64,000 bases of DNA from Yponomeuta sedellus (taxonomy: Eukaryota > Arthropoda > Insecta > Lepidoptera > Yponomeutidae). Of the stretch, positions 52,370 through 63,308 are shown one piece after another (within the stretch, counting starts at the first letter, position 1; every line of letters begins with the position of its first letter). Under the pieces are notes generated by a model. The model saw only the letters and a list, made by a program, of their open reading frames with translations. It did not search any database and had not been told where the DNA came from. The translations under genes and the position numbers were made by a program. The stretch lies in the NCBI GenBank assembly GCA_934045075.1, contig OW203734.1:7012516-7076515 (forward strand). The letters are read 5' to 3'.

Positions 52370-52570
52370 TTTTGGATACAGCGTAGAAGCCTCACATTCG
52401 GGAGGACGTGGGTTAGATTCCCGGCATGTACTTTTTTCCTAAGTTACGTAAATGTGTGAAGTAGGTAATATTAGCAATACCACTAGCTAACTGAAAATGA
52501 AACCTGAGTGTCCAAGATATTCACAGACCTCAGAGCTTGAAATTGCCAATCCGGTGGATACGCGGGATAA
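52370..52570 (+). repeat. tRNA-derived SINE (GCGCTTGAAATT body), degenerate
   Basis: The B box gtgggttagattcccggc is followed by ttttttcctaagttacgtaa and agagcttgaaattgccaatc. The A-box half is lost. Confidence 0.55.
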
Positions 52571-52587
52571 ATTAAGCGCGTACTCTT

Positions 52588-52696
52588 TCTCTACCAACCC
52601 GGACTTAGCCCCCGTGGTGGAGTATGGCCTAACCTTCCTGCGATGCAGGAAGAGACCCGTGCCCCGGCAGTGGGGATGTACAAGGGTTTATATCGA
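52588..52696 (+). repeat. 5S-rRNA-like SINE, subfamily A, 3' fragment
   Basis: taccaacccggacttagccc to gtacaagggtttatatcgac. It lies between two tRNA-derived SINEs. Confidence 0.65.
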
Positions 52697-52734
52697 CGCT
52701 CTCTCTGAGAGAAGGCTTATGCAGTGCAAACAAT

Positions 52735-52945
52735 GACGACCTCTGTGGCGTAGCGGTAGCGCGTCTGCCTACCATGCAAGAGGTCCCGGGTTCGAATCCC
52801 GGCTGGAAACAAAAAAAAACCCCAGGTCTTGGATGTTTACATGTTTGTGATGTCGTTGTTTCTGGTTCCCACGACACAGGGTATCCTAGTGTGGGGCCAG
52901 AAGCAATGTATGTGCCAGTATGTAAATGTTATGTTAAAAAAAAAT
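52735..52945 (+). repeat. tRNA-Gly-like SINE, full length
   Basis: Head gacctctgtggcgtagcggt agcgcgtctgcctaccatgcaag, ACC at the anticodon position, B box gggttcgaatcccgg, body to gccagtatgtaaatgttatg. It ends about 40 bp before synaptotagmin-like exon 3. Confidence 0.8.
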
Positions 52946-52987
52946 GTTATGTTAATGTGTTGTTTCAATGTCGCCATCTGCCTGCAG

Positions 52988-53160
52988 GAGGCAAGCGCGG
53001 CCCGGACAAAGCGCTGGTGTTCCAGCCACCTCGTCGCGCCACCGCCGTGCGCTCGCCCGGCACGGCTACTAATACGCACTACCTGCGAAAGTCGCCGTCG
53101 CCCACTGCGCCCACCGCGCCCGCCGCTTCGCCGCCCCAGCCGCCGACGCCCCAGCAACCG
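52988..53160 (+). CDS. Synaptotagmin-like membrane protein, exon 3 (linker)
   Basis: 173 nt, acceptor tgcctgcag ending at 52987, donor GTAAGC at 53161; entered in phase 1, left in phase 0. It encodes a basic, Pro/Ala/Thr-rich cytosolic linker (GGKRGPDKALVFQPPRRATA ... SPPQPPTPQQP) of the kind between membrane span and first C2 domain in synaptotagmins. High GC. A decayed copy lies just downstream. Confidence 0.75.
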
Positions 53161-53184
53161 GTAAGCTCGAGGCCGGTCCCAGAT

Positions 53185-53320
53185 ACAGGAAGCTAACTTG
53201 GCCAAGACAAGGCACTGGTGTTCCAACCAACCCACCGCAGTGACGCGTTACGTACTGCGGTCGGTGGGTGCTTTGCGAAAGAAGTGCGTATCACTGCGGT
53301 GCAGTCACCGTCGCCTTCAG
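53185..53320 (+). pseudogene. Decayed tandem copy of synaptotagmin-like exon 3
   Basis: An acceptor-like agatacag is followed by gaagctaacttggccaagac aaggcactggtgttccaac, paralleling the start of exon 3. In the exon 3 frame it reads GS-stop-LGQDKALVFQPTHRSDALRT against GGKRGPDKALVFQPPRRATA. The early TAA and later frame loss mean it cannot serve as a coding exon. Confidence 0.7.
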
Positions 53321-53334
53321 CTCACACCGCGCCA

Positions 53335-53535
53335 TCGGATGCACCCGAATTCCCGAATTGATGCCACCGAGTGGGTGCCACGCAGCGGTCATCACAAACG
53401 GGGGCGGCCGAGAAGACGATGGCGGGATCATCTCGACAAATTCATGCCGGAGTGGTCAGAGCTGGTGCGGAAATCATAGCCTAAAAAGGGGAAGGCCTGT
53501 GCCCTGCAGTGGGACAGCCATATTATGGACGCTAA
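53335..53535 (+). repeat. LINE ORF2 C-terminal fragment
   Basis: The + strand encodes GHHKRGRPRRRWRDHLDKF then MPEWSELVRKS and a stop, then KRGRPVPCSGTAI in another frame. The RGRP..RW.D motif is typical of LINE C-terminal ends. Confidence 0.6.
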
Positions 53536-53932
53536 ATAAAAAAATAAGTTCTTTGAATCCAGTAGGTTTAAAACTGTCTGTGCTTTTATGTCTACATACG
53601 CAAGGTAAGAGCAGCAAACGGTCAATCACGGATGAGCGTCACACTCAGTTAAGTTACATACTCTGCTCGTTTGACATTGGCACATAAGCACGCACTATCT
53701 GCTTAACCACCCATAACTGCAGCAGTCGGTAAGCCTCGACTGCTCCAGAACGTTAAGCTTAAAGTCTATCCATGCCTCGAGCGACCGACTAAATAAAACA
53801 GCATACTCACACCACAAGTCACGTACATGTAAAGCTCTTACTTGAATCATGTCATCAGATATATTCTACACATATCTACCGTTTCCTACGTGTTCAACAT
53901 GTGGACTACCTAACACCCTGGTCTTTCTACAG

Positions 53933-54084
53933 CCATCTGGTGCCACCAGCCCGCAAAGCCCGACTGCCGAGAACCCGCCCCCACTGAGCAAGGAGCTTGC
54001 TGATGCCAACGCTACTGAAAAGACCAACAAGGTGGATGTCGATACCAACGATGGAAAACTTGGAGACTTGCACTTCAAACTCAG
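53933..54084 (+). CDS. Synaptotagmin-like membrane protein, exon 4 (linker to start of C2A)
   Basis: 152 nt, acceptor tttctacag ending at 53932, donor GTATGT at 54085, entered in phase 0 and left in phase 2. It encodes a Ser/Pro-rich then acidic linker ending NDGKLGDLHFKLR. L-G-x-L-x-F-x-L-R is how synaptotagmin C2A domains open, which is the main ground for the family call. The remaining C2 exons were not found before the right edge. Which synaptotagmin it is cannot be decided. Confidence 0.75.
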
Positions 54085-54319
54085 GTATGTAGAGATTGGT
54101 TTTGTTCGCAGATTTGAAGGAGATATCAACTAAAGACTAAGTTTGGAGTTTATTTGGCCATTCCTAATCCAAAATAATCTAGTTTTTAAAATGGACACCT
54201 CGCTTAACATGTAACGTTCATTAAGTGACTTTTTCTGTGCTACTTTGAGTAAGACACTTTTGAATTTGAATGAAATATTTCGGAACTAAATCTTAAATTT
54301 CAAAATATATTTTTCTATT

Positions 54320-54525
54320 AAGCTAAATAACATAACATTTACATACAAGCACATACATTGTTTCTGGCCCCACACTAGGATACCCTGTCGTGGGAACCAG
54401 AAACAACGACATCACAAACATGTAAACATCCAAGACCTGGGCTTTTTTTTTTGGTCCCAGCCGGGATTCGAACCCGGGACTTCTTGCATGGTAGACGCGC
54501 AACCGCTACGCCACAGAGGTCGTCT
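54320..54525 (-). repeat. tRNA-Gly-like SINE, minus strand
   Basis: Reads cattgtttctggccccacac ... ccgggattcgaacccgggac ... gccacagaggtcgt. Confidence 0.8.
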
Positions 54526-54661
54526 GTGAAATCAAATGAAGAGGATTAATTTCTAAGATAGGGTAAAATATGATAATTGATTGAATGATTATTGACCCCC
54601 TAACTAATGTGTGATGTACTAAAGGTAGCCACGCAACTTTCTGGCTATCCAAGGCACCAAG

Positions 54662-55019
54662 GCGCTCGTAGCCTAGCCGAACCGAGTCATTGGAATCAAT
54701 CACTTGAGTTAAGCAGCAACAGGCGCGGTCAGGTGCAGGATGGGTGACCGTCCCGTGACTAACGCTACTGGTATTTTTTCCGAGCGCTTCCATGGTTCGC
54801 AAGGCACGTTAAGCCGTTGGTACCGGCTGTCATGTATTGGCAGCCTTTAAGCCATGCCTTATGGGCGACTTGATAACTTCTGACAGTAAGGCTCGCCACT
54901 GTCTTACAATCCTCCACCAACCCGGACTTGGCCCCCGTGGTGGAGTATAGCCTAACCTTCCTTCGATGCAGGAAGAGACCCGTGCCCTAGCAGTGAGGGC
55001 CTACAAGGGTTGATATCGA
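54662..55019 (+). repeat. 5S-rRNA-like SINE, subfamily A, full length
   Basis: gcgctcgtagcctagccgaa ... caggcgcggtcaggtgcagg then atgggtgaccg ... ctacaagggttgatatcgat. Confidence 0.75.
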
Positions 55020-55345
55020 TAACATCACTTACTTCTGATAGCTTTTACGGTTAATTACTTAATTTAGTAGATGTAAAACGACTATCCATTTCTGTGATGG
55101 AACCATTTCTGCTATACAAAGGTAGAAAGTTCGACTTAGGAACACCAAAGTACCTTATACCGAAATTTCTCTAGAGACATCAGAAAGTACGCTGACCTAT
55201 AATTTGACGCGATCCCTTGACACTAACCAATTTGAGCCTTAGTAGAGACAGTAAGCGATATTGTGAAGTGAGCGCGAAAGGGACCTTTTACTGCACAAGA
55301 CTTAAGTGCGAAAATTCTATAAAAACCTGGTTTTGCTAGCACGTG

Positions 55346-55556
55346 TATAGCCTGTTAGCTTTTAGAATATACCTCGGCTACAATCGGATATATTCGTGTA
55401 ATAGAAATATCGGATATATATGACACTTAATTTCGAAATCGGAACTAATATGACAATATTACATTTATACAGAGCAGGAAGTAGTATTACACTCGTGTGC
55501 TTTCGGCGAAAACCGAAGCCTACTCTAGAGCCCGAGGTATATTCTAAAAGCTATAG
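55346..55556. mobile_element. MITE family M1, copy 3
   Basis: tatagcctgttagcttttag ... attctaaaagctata. Shorter at the right end than copy 1, but with the same core and internal hairpin. Confidence 0.7.
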
Positions 55557-55617
55557 GTACAGTCGGCCGCTAATGAATCTTTATATATCTGTTGCAAAGT
55601 TGTCCGTGATGAGAGCG

Positions 55618-55800
55618 GTGGTAGCGGAGCGGTAGACGCCGGCTTCTTTATCGGAAGGTCGTGAAACCCGGCATGTACCAATGACTTTATTTTCCAAGTT
55701 ATGTATATTTGTGAAGTTAGCCTTAGCACTCGCTCACCGTCAAAGAAAACATCGTGAGGAAACCCTAGTGTCTGAAGTGTTAACATACCCTGGCGCTTGT
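55618..55800 (+). repeat. tRNA-derived SINE (GCGCTTG body)
   Basis: ggtggtagcggagcggtaga then aaaacatcgtgaggaaaccc ... catacccctggcgcttg-type end. Confidence 0.55.
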
Positions 55801-55917
55801 ACAAACTAGCTGTCGGCGTTGTGACTAACAAGCATATGTGCTGCAGTGCTGCCGACTGTACACACTGAATAATTTAAAGCAAGCTCAAACAAAACTGGTC
55901 GAAAATTCTCACCTTGG

Positions 55918-55946
55918 CTTTAAATTAAATTAAATTAAATTAAATT
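55918..55946. repeat. (TTAAA)n microsatellite, probable LINE tail
   Basis: Five tandem ttaaa-type units followed by tttgtttattgttcaaaagc. The order suggests the 3' end of a LINE on the minus strand extending to about 56100. Confidence 0.6.
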
Positions 55947-56984
55947 TGTTTATTGTTCAAAAGCATAATGTGGGTTTGTACATCACTTAAACTATTTATC
56001 TATTAAATTATATTAAATTATAATTACATGCTCATAATTTTCTTAGTTGTTAACAGTAGGTACATCATTAATATAACTAAACAAGCCTTGATCAGTAATA
56101 GAAAGAAATGTACAATGGTGTTTGCTGGCCCTTATACTAAGCTAAAGCCTGTATGATAAGAGCCAACCGCTTTACAACCGTGCACTTTACTTAGTTACAC
56201 TATGGGCGAATTTGCATCAATGATCAGCTTTCGAATACACGTGCTCTGTATGAGGCACCTACCAATTATGTCGCCCTTATGGCTCGAAATAAAAGTATGG
56301 TTGGCGGTGATTTACGTCGATAATGACCACAGCTAGCCTCTGACCTCTGTGGTTCTTCTCTGAGCTTGTATAATCGACGGCCAATGTTTCTAGTACTACT
56401 CAGTAAGTACTACTATGTACTACTCGTTACTACTTAACACTCTGGACGGACAAAGAGTTCATCAGGAGTCATTCGACTTGTATTTTTTTAAATTTATTGC
56501 CTTTAAAGCGAATATAAAGAAATCAACAAGTGAAAAGCGCAAATTTCCGTTAGGGAAGAAAACAATAATAATTTTAATTTTGACGTAAGTGCTGTGGTGT
56601 TGTATACTCACAATCAACAGATTGAGTGAAATCTGCGATTCTAACTACAAAAAAATAAATGTATCGTTTTATACAAGTTTTCGGACACTGGATAAGTCCA
56701 AATGCTTTAATAAGTCACCCACCAGCTTTAAAGTACTAAAAATAAACAATTATATATAAATAAATTAAAAATTTTTAGTCTTTAAACAAAGTGTTGCACA
56801 TAGCTTAATGCTACTCGGCAATAGTATATCATTTAACCTGTGTTTTGGAGACTCTAATACGATAACAGCTAGTAGCCATAACTTTGAGGAGTGTTCTAGA
56901 GGAATCGTATTTATTTTAAATAAGACTGGAAATCTTTTTTTTGTCTGTATATTACGCCTCAGTTAAGTGTGTTTATTTTAAAGC

Positions 56985-57115
56985 AGTGGAGCGCATCGGC
57001 AGTACGCTGGCCTTCTAATCGAAAGGTCGTGGGGTCGATTCTGGCATGTCTTTGCTTTCTAAGTTGCGAACATTTTTGGATTTATAGTAAGACCACTTCA
57101 AGCTTTCAGAAGCTA
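56985..57115 (+). repeat. tRNA-derived SINE, degenerate
   Basis: agcgcatcggcagtacgctg gccttctaatcgaaaggtcg with B box ggtcgattctgg, then ctttctaagttgcgaaca. Confidence 0.5.
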
Positions 57116-57807
57116 TGTTCATATAAGGATACTTTAAACGTACAGTCTCGTGCGTTACCACGTAATCACCTTAGCATCCTATCACACTAAGCTCCTCTAG
57201 CATGATGTGTGAGAAATTGACTATTTTCACTTCGACAAGGTACTGAAATGCATACATGTTAGTGCTATGTTACGTGACTGTACTTGCACGAACTCTGAAA
57301 ACATTACTACACTTTTTTTTGTTTGGAATGTCTTGTAAAAAAAGCTTCACGCTAATCGTTAATATCTTCATACTAATGTCGATTTTCACATAGTTTTTTT
57401 TTAACCCTTCTAGCGCCCCGCGCGCTCGGACAAAAGAAAGTTCAGAGGTACCGCATAGTGCAGGGTCATTTCGCACCGCCATTTTTTTGCATCTTTTTTG
57501 TGAACACAGTTCCGCATTTCTCAAATTAGAGAAAGTACTACGTAATTATTCAATAAGTGTTATATATCACTACAATCTGCATAAAATGCCCTATCCGGTT
57601 ATTATACTTGTAATGCTAATAAAATTATCAATAAACTTACATGATATTCAAATGACGAGATGAATTTCACTATCCACGCCATTTTGACACTACTTTGAAC
57701 TTTGTCTCACTATTTTCACTAATTACTCATTCACTAGCACTGAACTAACACTTATAATATGATCTGCATATTATCTATTACTGTTTACACAATTTTCATA
57801 CTCTAAT

Positions 57808-58224
57808 TCACCAAAATAAAGCTATAAATGAATAATTACCAGGAAGAGGTAAAATGACACTGACCGCCCATACAAGCGGCACAATCCGGGCTAAAAGTTC
57901 GAGGCTTTTTTCACTTTCTTTTCCATCAAATACAACGGAACTATTATTTGAAACATAATCTACACACTTTTCCCAGTAATGTGATATATAACACATGAAC
58001 AAATACGCAGCGTTGCCTTCTCTAAATAACTTATAAAACTTTAGCGAGCGGAGCAACTCACGACGAAAACGCAAAATGGCGTCTGACCTAGCAAGCTCAT
58101 GTGGTTTCGATGATAATTCAATTTTTTTCCACGTCACGTCATTTGATTGGTTGGCAAAAGTAATCCTCACTAACCATTGGCCAATAAAACAACAGATATT
58201 GTCCATAGAGAATGCACAGAGCAT
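57808..58224 (-). other. Minus-strand open frame with CCAAT-rich upstream DNA; possible first exon
   Basis: A 138-codon frame with no recognised family. Just upstream on the minus strand are CCAAT/ATTGG words (58143-58190), and near 58070 a GACGCCATTTTGCGTTTTCG stretch. A possible donor CTTCCTG|GTAATT sits near 57841. It could be a leader exon of an intronic or overlapping gene, or chance. Confidence 0.2.
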
Positions 58225-58254
58225 AGATAAAAAGAGTCCAATCTGAGCGTTGCA

Positions 58255-58335
58255 TAGTGTACATACGTCTGTACACTAAGCGCTTGGGAGATTGCGCGCG
58301 GCCGGGCTGATTAGTGTACAGACGTATGTACACTA
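58255..58335. repeat. 24-bp perfect inverted repeat
   Basis: 58255-58278 (tagtgtacatacgtctgtac...) is exactly inverted at 58312-58335 around a GC-rich 33-nt loop containing gcgcgcggccgggc. It abuts a tRNA-Gly-like SINE. Confidence 0.85.
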
Positions 58336-58339
58336 AACG

Positions 58340-58530
58340 CGAGAAATACACAGGCACATACATTGCCTCTGGCCACACTAGGATACACTGTGTTGTGGGA
58401 ACCAAAAACAGCGACACCACAAACATGTAAACATCTAAGACCTGGGGTTTTGTTTTTGTCCCCAGCCGGGGTTCGAACCCGGGATCTCTCACATAGTAGG
58501 CAGATACGCTACCGCTGCCCCACAGAGATT
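58340..58530 (-). repeat. tRNA-Gly-like SINE, minus strand
   Basis: cacatacattgcctctggcc ... ggggttcgaacccgggatct ... gctgccccacagagat. Confidence 0.75.
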
Positions 58531-58784
58531 TACTCTTCGATTTTCGTTTGTTATTTAAACAAAAAGCATGAAAACAATAATAAATAAGTCGGGAGTAGGG
58601 TCAGTGCAGGCCAAAGCCCGGTCTGTGGTATTGATTACATTGGGTTTTTCCTTTACCATTGTTAATGCATAGCCTACATTGTACATGTGGCTCTATTCGA
58701 GATTGGTGTCAATTATATAGGTAACAAAAACTTCTGCATTTGCATCAATAGGGGATCCATTCGCAAAGGGGGAGATAAAAAGTA

Positions 58785-58915
58785 CCCGAAGTCGGCGTGC
58801 GTGCATGCAACGACTAATGAACGTTGATGAAGCCAAGTTGTCTGTCAGGATCGTGGCAAGTGGCAGCCCCTGGTCTCTGCCTACCCCCTAGGATACAGGC
58901 GTGAAGTTACGTTAT
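58785..58915 (-). repeat. Unclassified interspersed repeat (TAACCTCAC family), minus strand
   Basis: gtgcgtgcatgcaacgacta ... gaggatcgtggcaagtggca-type block ... ctaggatacaggcgtgaagt; the reverse complement of 1889-2024. Confidence 0.6.
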
Positions 58916-58977
58916 ATGTACAAATTAGACTACGTCGTGTTTGAATAAATATTGAGTAGAAACGGATATTTATGAGT

Positions 58978-59180
58978 AGGTTACTAGCTGACCCAGCAAA
59001 CTTCGTACCGCCTAGCAGTCGATTCTTCAATTTTTTTTATTTTTCTCTCCGTAAGAACCATCCTCGTAGGTACTTCAAGGGATATTCTAAAAAAACAGCG
59101 AAATCGGTTCAGCTGCTCTCGAGATTTGCGCTTACCAACACATTCGGGGATTCATTGTTATATTATAGAAGGTTACTCGC
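58978..59180 (+). repeat. Widespread lepidopteran repeat (ACTAGCTGACCCAGCAAACTTCGTACC type)
   Basis: ttactagctgacccagcaaa then gaaatcggttcagctgctct cgagatttgcgctt. Related to 37501-37835. Confidence 0.5.
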
Positions 59181-59616
59181 AGGGCGGCTACAAACTGATT
59201 ACCAGTATATTATTGTACGGGAAACAGGAAGTAGGTTCCTCGGATATTCAGGTTTCTTCACACAATTATCTTACATCCTGCTTACTTGGAAAAAAATATG
59301 TCCGAAGACGTAAAAGTATTAGAGTGCCGTAAAGAAATACGGTAACAAAATGCCGTCTCGACATGGAGCGTCGTAAAACTGGCTAACTCATGTGGTGGCT
59401 CCCCCGACGAGACTAGAAATCGATACTGAAGCGGCTTGCAAAATTATTTACACAGTTGCCAATGTAGAGGCGACATCATGTCAACCTCTCAGAACGTGCC
59501 CTCTTCTACCCTGTTGGGTTACGGGCGATTTTGCAACAAAAATTAAAATGTTGATCAGCTGTCAACTTGCTCTTCTGGCACAGCGACCCAAATAATGTCA
59601 TAACCCCGTAATATTC

Positions 59617-59800
59617 GTTATCAAGCCTGGTATGCCCCCACTGCTGGAGCACGGGTCTCTTCCTGCATAGCAGGAAGGTAAGGCCATGCTACACCACGGG
59701 GGCCAAGTCCGGGTTGGTAGAGGAATGTAAGACAGTGGCGGGCCTTACTGTTAGCAGTTATCAAGCCGCCCATAAGACCTCTGACATGGCTTAACGACAT
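59617..59800 (-). repeat. 5S-rRNA-like SINE, subfamily A, minus strand, head missing
   Basis: atcaagcctggtatgccccc ... tctgacatggcttaacgaca. Flanked by a short inverted repeat (tgttgtacatatttttatc-type words at 59808 and 59850). Confidence 0.65.
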
Positions 59801-60437
59801 CAGGTTGTACATATTTTTATCTTATCTTATATTGGTAGAGCGAGAAATTGATAAAAATATGTACAACCTGATGTTTGTAATAAAATTTATATAATAAAAA
59901 TCTGAGAACAAATTACGGGAACAAGCAGAAAACCTAATTGGGGTGTCTCAGGAATTGCGAATATTTGGAATAACCTTGTATATAGGAAGTCTAAGTATAG
60001 GTACCTATGTCGCTTTCAATAAGTCACCTATGTAGGTGGTTTACGAGCCTGTTCCAAGCCCTAACCGACGCTTTTCTTGGAAACGATTTTCTGTGTATAA
60101 CGAGATCTCAACAAAATACGACCTCATTTCTCTTAGGAAAGGAAATATTGCCAGAATGTTTCGTGGAGCCATTGCGTAATATAGATACCCACGCAGGTGT
60201 TATGAAGTAACGTTTAATTGATGAAATAAGTGAATATTGATGTATTTGTGTTATTATGTATGTTTATAGAAAGTAAAGGAGATGTATGTTTGACCGACGA
60301 AAAGAACTAAGTTCTCTAACTATTCTTCACCACCAAAATAAGATAATGTTATTAAGATAATAAAGACAAGTTTGATTGATTTTTTCTAATTGAAAATTAT
60401 TACTCTTTACCCGATTCTGTTGAAACTTAGCATAGGG

Positions 60438-60495
60438 TAGTTGTATATTAATCGGGTCTAATCGCGATTATTTGTTACGTAAAACGTAATAACCT
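60438..60495 (+). repeat. Solo arm of foldback element F1
   Basis: gttgtatattaatcgggtct aatcgcgattatttgttacg matches the left arm of 49643-49788. No right arm or centre follows. Confidence 0.6.
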
Positions 60496-61005
60496 TAACA
60501 TACAATGCATTTCTATGACACTACAACATAATATAGTGGGCACAACATAAGCGGGGCGCACGCGTGTTCATTGCTGTAGAATATTTTTGGGATTACTATA
60601 TAACTAAAACAGAAACTCGGGGCATCAGTAGAGTGAGTACTATTCCAACGTATTTGCCTACAGGGATACCCAACTGAGTTTTACAATATGTCCGATATAA
60701 TGAAGACTTTATTATCCAGCTAACAGCTGGTGGTCTAATAAAATTACTGCCAGCATTCGTAGCATGAGGATCTGCGTCAGTGATTCGACAGAAGTTCGGC
60801 CTCCTTAGGGACTGAACGTACACGCACGAATTTTTCATTTGAAACTTGAATACGGACTAAATGTCTAAAATTTATGAAATGAATTGAATTAATAATTGCA
60901 ACACGATTGCGGATAAATGAAATTAAAAAATAATGAGCGATTGCGTGATGATTGTGATGAGCTTCAGAACAATTTCTTGCAAATAGATGCAGTCACAGCT
61001 TATAT

Positions 61006-61200
61006 AGATAGATAGAGAACACTTTATTGCACATCCAGACAAATGAATATAAAGCATGATTTCTTAAATCTTAGTAATGTTATGTACATTTGTGAAGTTA
61101 TAGTGACAATCCCACTCGATAACGGTGAAGGAAAACGTTGAAGAAATTGAGTTCCTGGGTTGTTCAAATACCTTAGCGCTTGGAATTGCCAATCCGCGGA
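61006..61200. repeat. LINE tail followed by SINE body
   Basis: 61006-61075 is the TCTA-tailed LINE end on the minus strand. 61080-61200 is the GCGCTTGGAATTGCC SINE body on the plus strand, missing its tRNA head. Confidence 0.55.
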
Positions 61201-61287
61201 GAGTAGGCAGTGAGAGGTATCTATATAGGCTACTGAAATACTGCAGAATAAAACAGTACTTTCTTAGGTTAACACGAGCAGTAGACA

Positions 61288-61414
61288 TAATTAAAACTGT
61301 TTTTATACGGATTTATGCATCCGGGACCACGGCACCTGAAAAAGTGCCGAAACGTTGGAAAATTGTAAAAATGTAATAAACGAGCATAAATCCGTATAAA
61401 AACAGTTTTAATTA
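61288..61414. repeat. Foldback element F2 with a GTGCCGAAACG-type centre
   Basis: Perfect 31-bp arms (61288-61318 and 61384-61414, taattaaaactgtttttata...) flank a centre with accacggcacctgaaaaagt then gccgaaacgttggaa (61326-61360). The centre matches the reverse complement of the F1 centre. Confidence 0.85.
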
Positions 61415-61507
61415 GTACTTTCTTACTTAGAAAGATAAATATCTTTATTGAGAAGTACAATGTATTCATTTATACCTTTATAATAATCTTGTATGTTTGT
61501 ACATCTA

Positions 61508-61667
61508 CTTCCGTCTCTAATGTATTAGTCCAGCTCATCTAAAGGATGTCTGGAAGAGATCACTTTTAGTGATAAGGCCGCCTTCTGTGCTCTTAGGTTA
61601 AGCAATGTCTGTGTAATTTCCATTTTTATGTACAATAAAGTGTTCTCTATCTATCTACCTACAATTA
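61508..61667 (+). repeat. LINE 3' end with TATC tail
   Basis: ggaagagatcacttttagtg ataaggccgcc ... tgtacaataaagtgttctct (atct)n. A + strand copy of the family at 46432-46575. Confidence 0.7.
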
Positions 61668-61729
61668 TTGGCCACTGTGAATTATGAAGCCCTTGCTCTC
61701 TACCTAGGATAACCTGTGTGATTTTAGCC

Positions 61730-62330
61730 TCTAAATAGGTTTTTAAATTTGTCCTTAGCACGGGTTAGTGCATTAAAAATAAAAATAGTATAATCATGTG
61801 GGTACAGTGATATCGTTCCGATGTAAAACCTAACTGCAAAGTAGGTAGTCGGGGCTGTAAGTGATGCAATTTGCTTAAGCCAGATGTCGCTGCCTGTACG
61901 TAATACAGAGAATAGTGTAAAGAGTTTTTAAAAACCTATTTAGAGGCTAAAAATTTCACCCATGCCGGGATTCGAACCCGCAACCTCTGGCTATCCGTGC
62001 CAGCGCTCTACCAATTGAGCCAATGGGCGACTCACGGCATCAGTGAAATTTCGAACCTCTTTATAAATCTCTAAATAGGTTTTTAAAAATTTGTTCCTTA
62101 GCACGGGTTAGTGCATTAAAATAAAAATAGTATAATAGTGTAAAGAGGTTCGAAATTTCACTGATGCCGGTGAGTCGCCCATTGGCTCAATTGGAAGAGC
62201 GCTGGCACGGATAGCCAGAGGTTGTGGGTTCGAATCCCGGCATGGGTGAAATTTTTAGCCTCTAAATAGGTTTTTAAATTTGTCCTTAGCACGGGTTAGT
62301 GCATTAAAAATAAAAATAGTATAACCTGTG
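61730..62330. repeat. Rearranged cluster of R1 tRNA-like repeat (inverted and direct units)
   Basis: Order: a plus tail (61732-61795), a plus leader (61846-61925, ending gtgtaaagag), an abrupt switch to a complete minus unit (61926-62062, tRNA-like 61965-62038), a plus tail (62070-62130), then a full plus unit (62132-62325, tRNA-like about 62173-62247). The switch points fall inside short matches such as tttttaaa, suggesting template switching. Confidence 0.8.
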
Positions 62331-62789
62331 CGTCTAGAGCAAATGTCTTTCCTTAACTAAGTGTTACAGTTAAGTGCAAATTAGTGCTAAACAATATACA
62401 ATGATACAAAAAAAAAACTCAGACTTGTTCTACACCATTCTACGTCCGTCCTTTTGAACCCTTAAACGCAATAACGAGATCATTTCGAATCTTAGTGCTA
62501 CAGGCGATAATGTCCTAAGCTAGATACGGGAGAGGATGCAATAGCGTGGTGTTATATGTATCGTTATGTATTTGGCACATATTCTTGGTTTCTTGTGAAT
62601 ATAGTATTGCATCTTACTTTCCTCCGTTTTCTCGTGAACTAATAAATCTGTTCATTTACTGTTACGTAACAGGTGTCATTTGGCTAATATGCATATAAAA
62701 AAAAACTAACACCATATAGTACCCGAAACCGACGTGCGTGCATGCAACAATAAAAATAAGATATTTTAAGGGTTCGAATTTAGCTAGGG

Positions 62790-62925
62790 ACAAAAAAACC
62801 CAGGTCTTGGATATTTACATGTTTGTGAAGTCGTCGTTGTTTCTGGTTCCCACGACACAGGGTATCCTAGTGTGGGGCCCGAAGCAATGTATGTGCCTGT
62901 ATGTAAATGTTATATTATATTTATG
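62790..62925 (+). repeat. tRNA-Gly-like SINE, 5'-truncated
   Basis: aaaacccaggtcttggatat ... gtgtggggcccgaagcaatg. The tRNA head is replaced by ttcgaatttagctagggac. Confidence 0.65.
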
Positions 62926-63188
62926 AGCTTTCTTATTGTACATGAGATATCGTATATAGTAAAAGTATCAAATAAGAACCCTGCTAGGTTGGTCCCAATA
63001 AAAATGTGTTAATAAAAATTTATGTAACTTAAATAATTAGTTTACATTACTTAAAAAGTCTAATAAATAAAAGAAATAAGTACTTGTATACTTACTAATT
63101 TTCTTTTATAAACTCTAATTATTAAACACAACAATCAATAGAATATTTTGTAGGTACGGTACAAGCTGTTATTTTATTTCACTAGTGA

Positions 63189-63280
63189 ACCTTGATGAAA
63201 CGAAGGTGATCTGTCAGGATCATGCCAAGTAACCGCCCCTAGTCTTTGCCTACCGCTCTGGGATACAGACGTGAGGTTAT
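63189..63280 (-). repeat. Unclassified interspersed repeat (TAACCTCAC family), minus strand
   Basis: ccttgatgaaacgaaggtga tctgtcaggatcatgcc ... ctgggatacagacgtgaggt. Confidence 0.6.
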
Positions 63281-63308
63281 GTAAAAACGATCACTTGTTT
63301 TCTTCTTT

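Noticed and set aside
52774..53196. 140-codon frame running through the SINE and exon 3
   Set aside because: It joins SINE sequence to exon 3 across a clear acceptor; only 52988-53160 is the exon.
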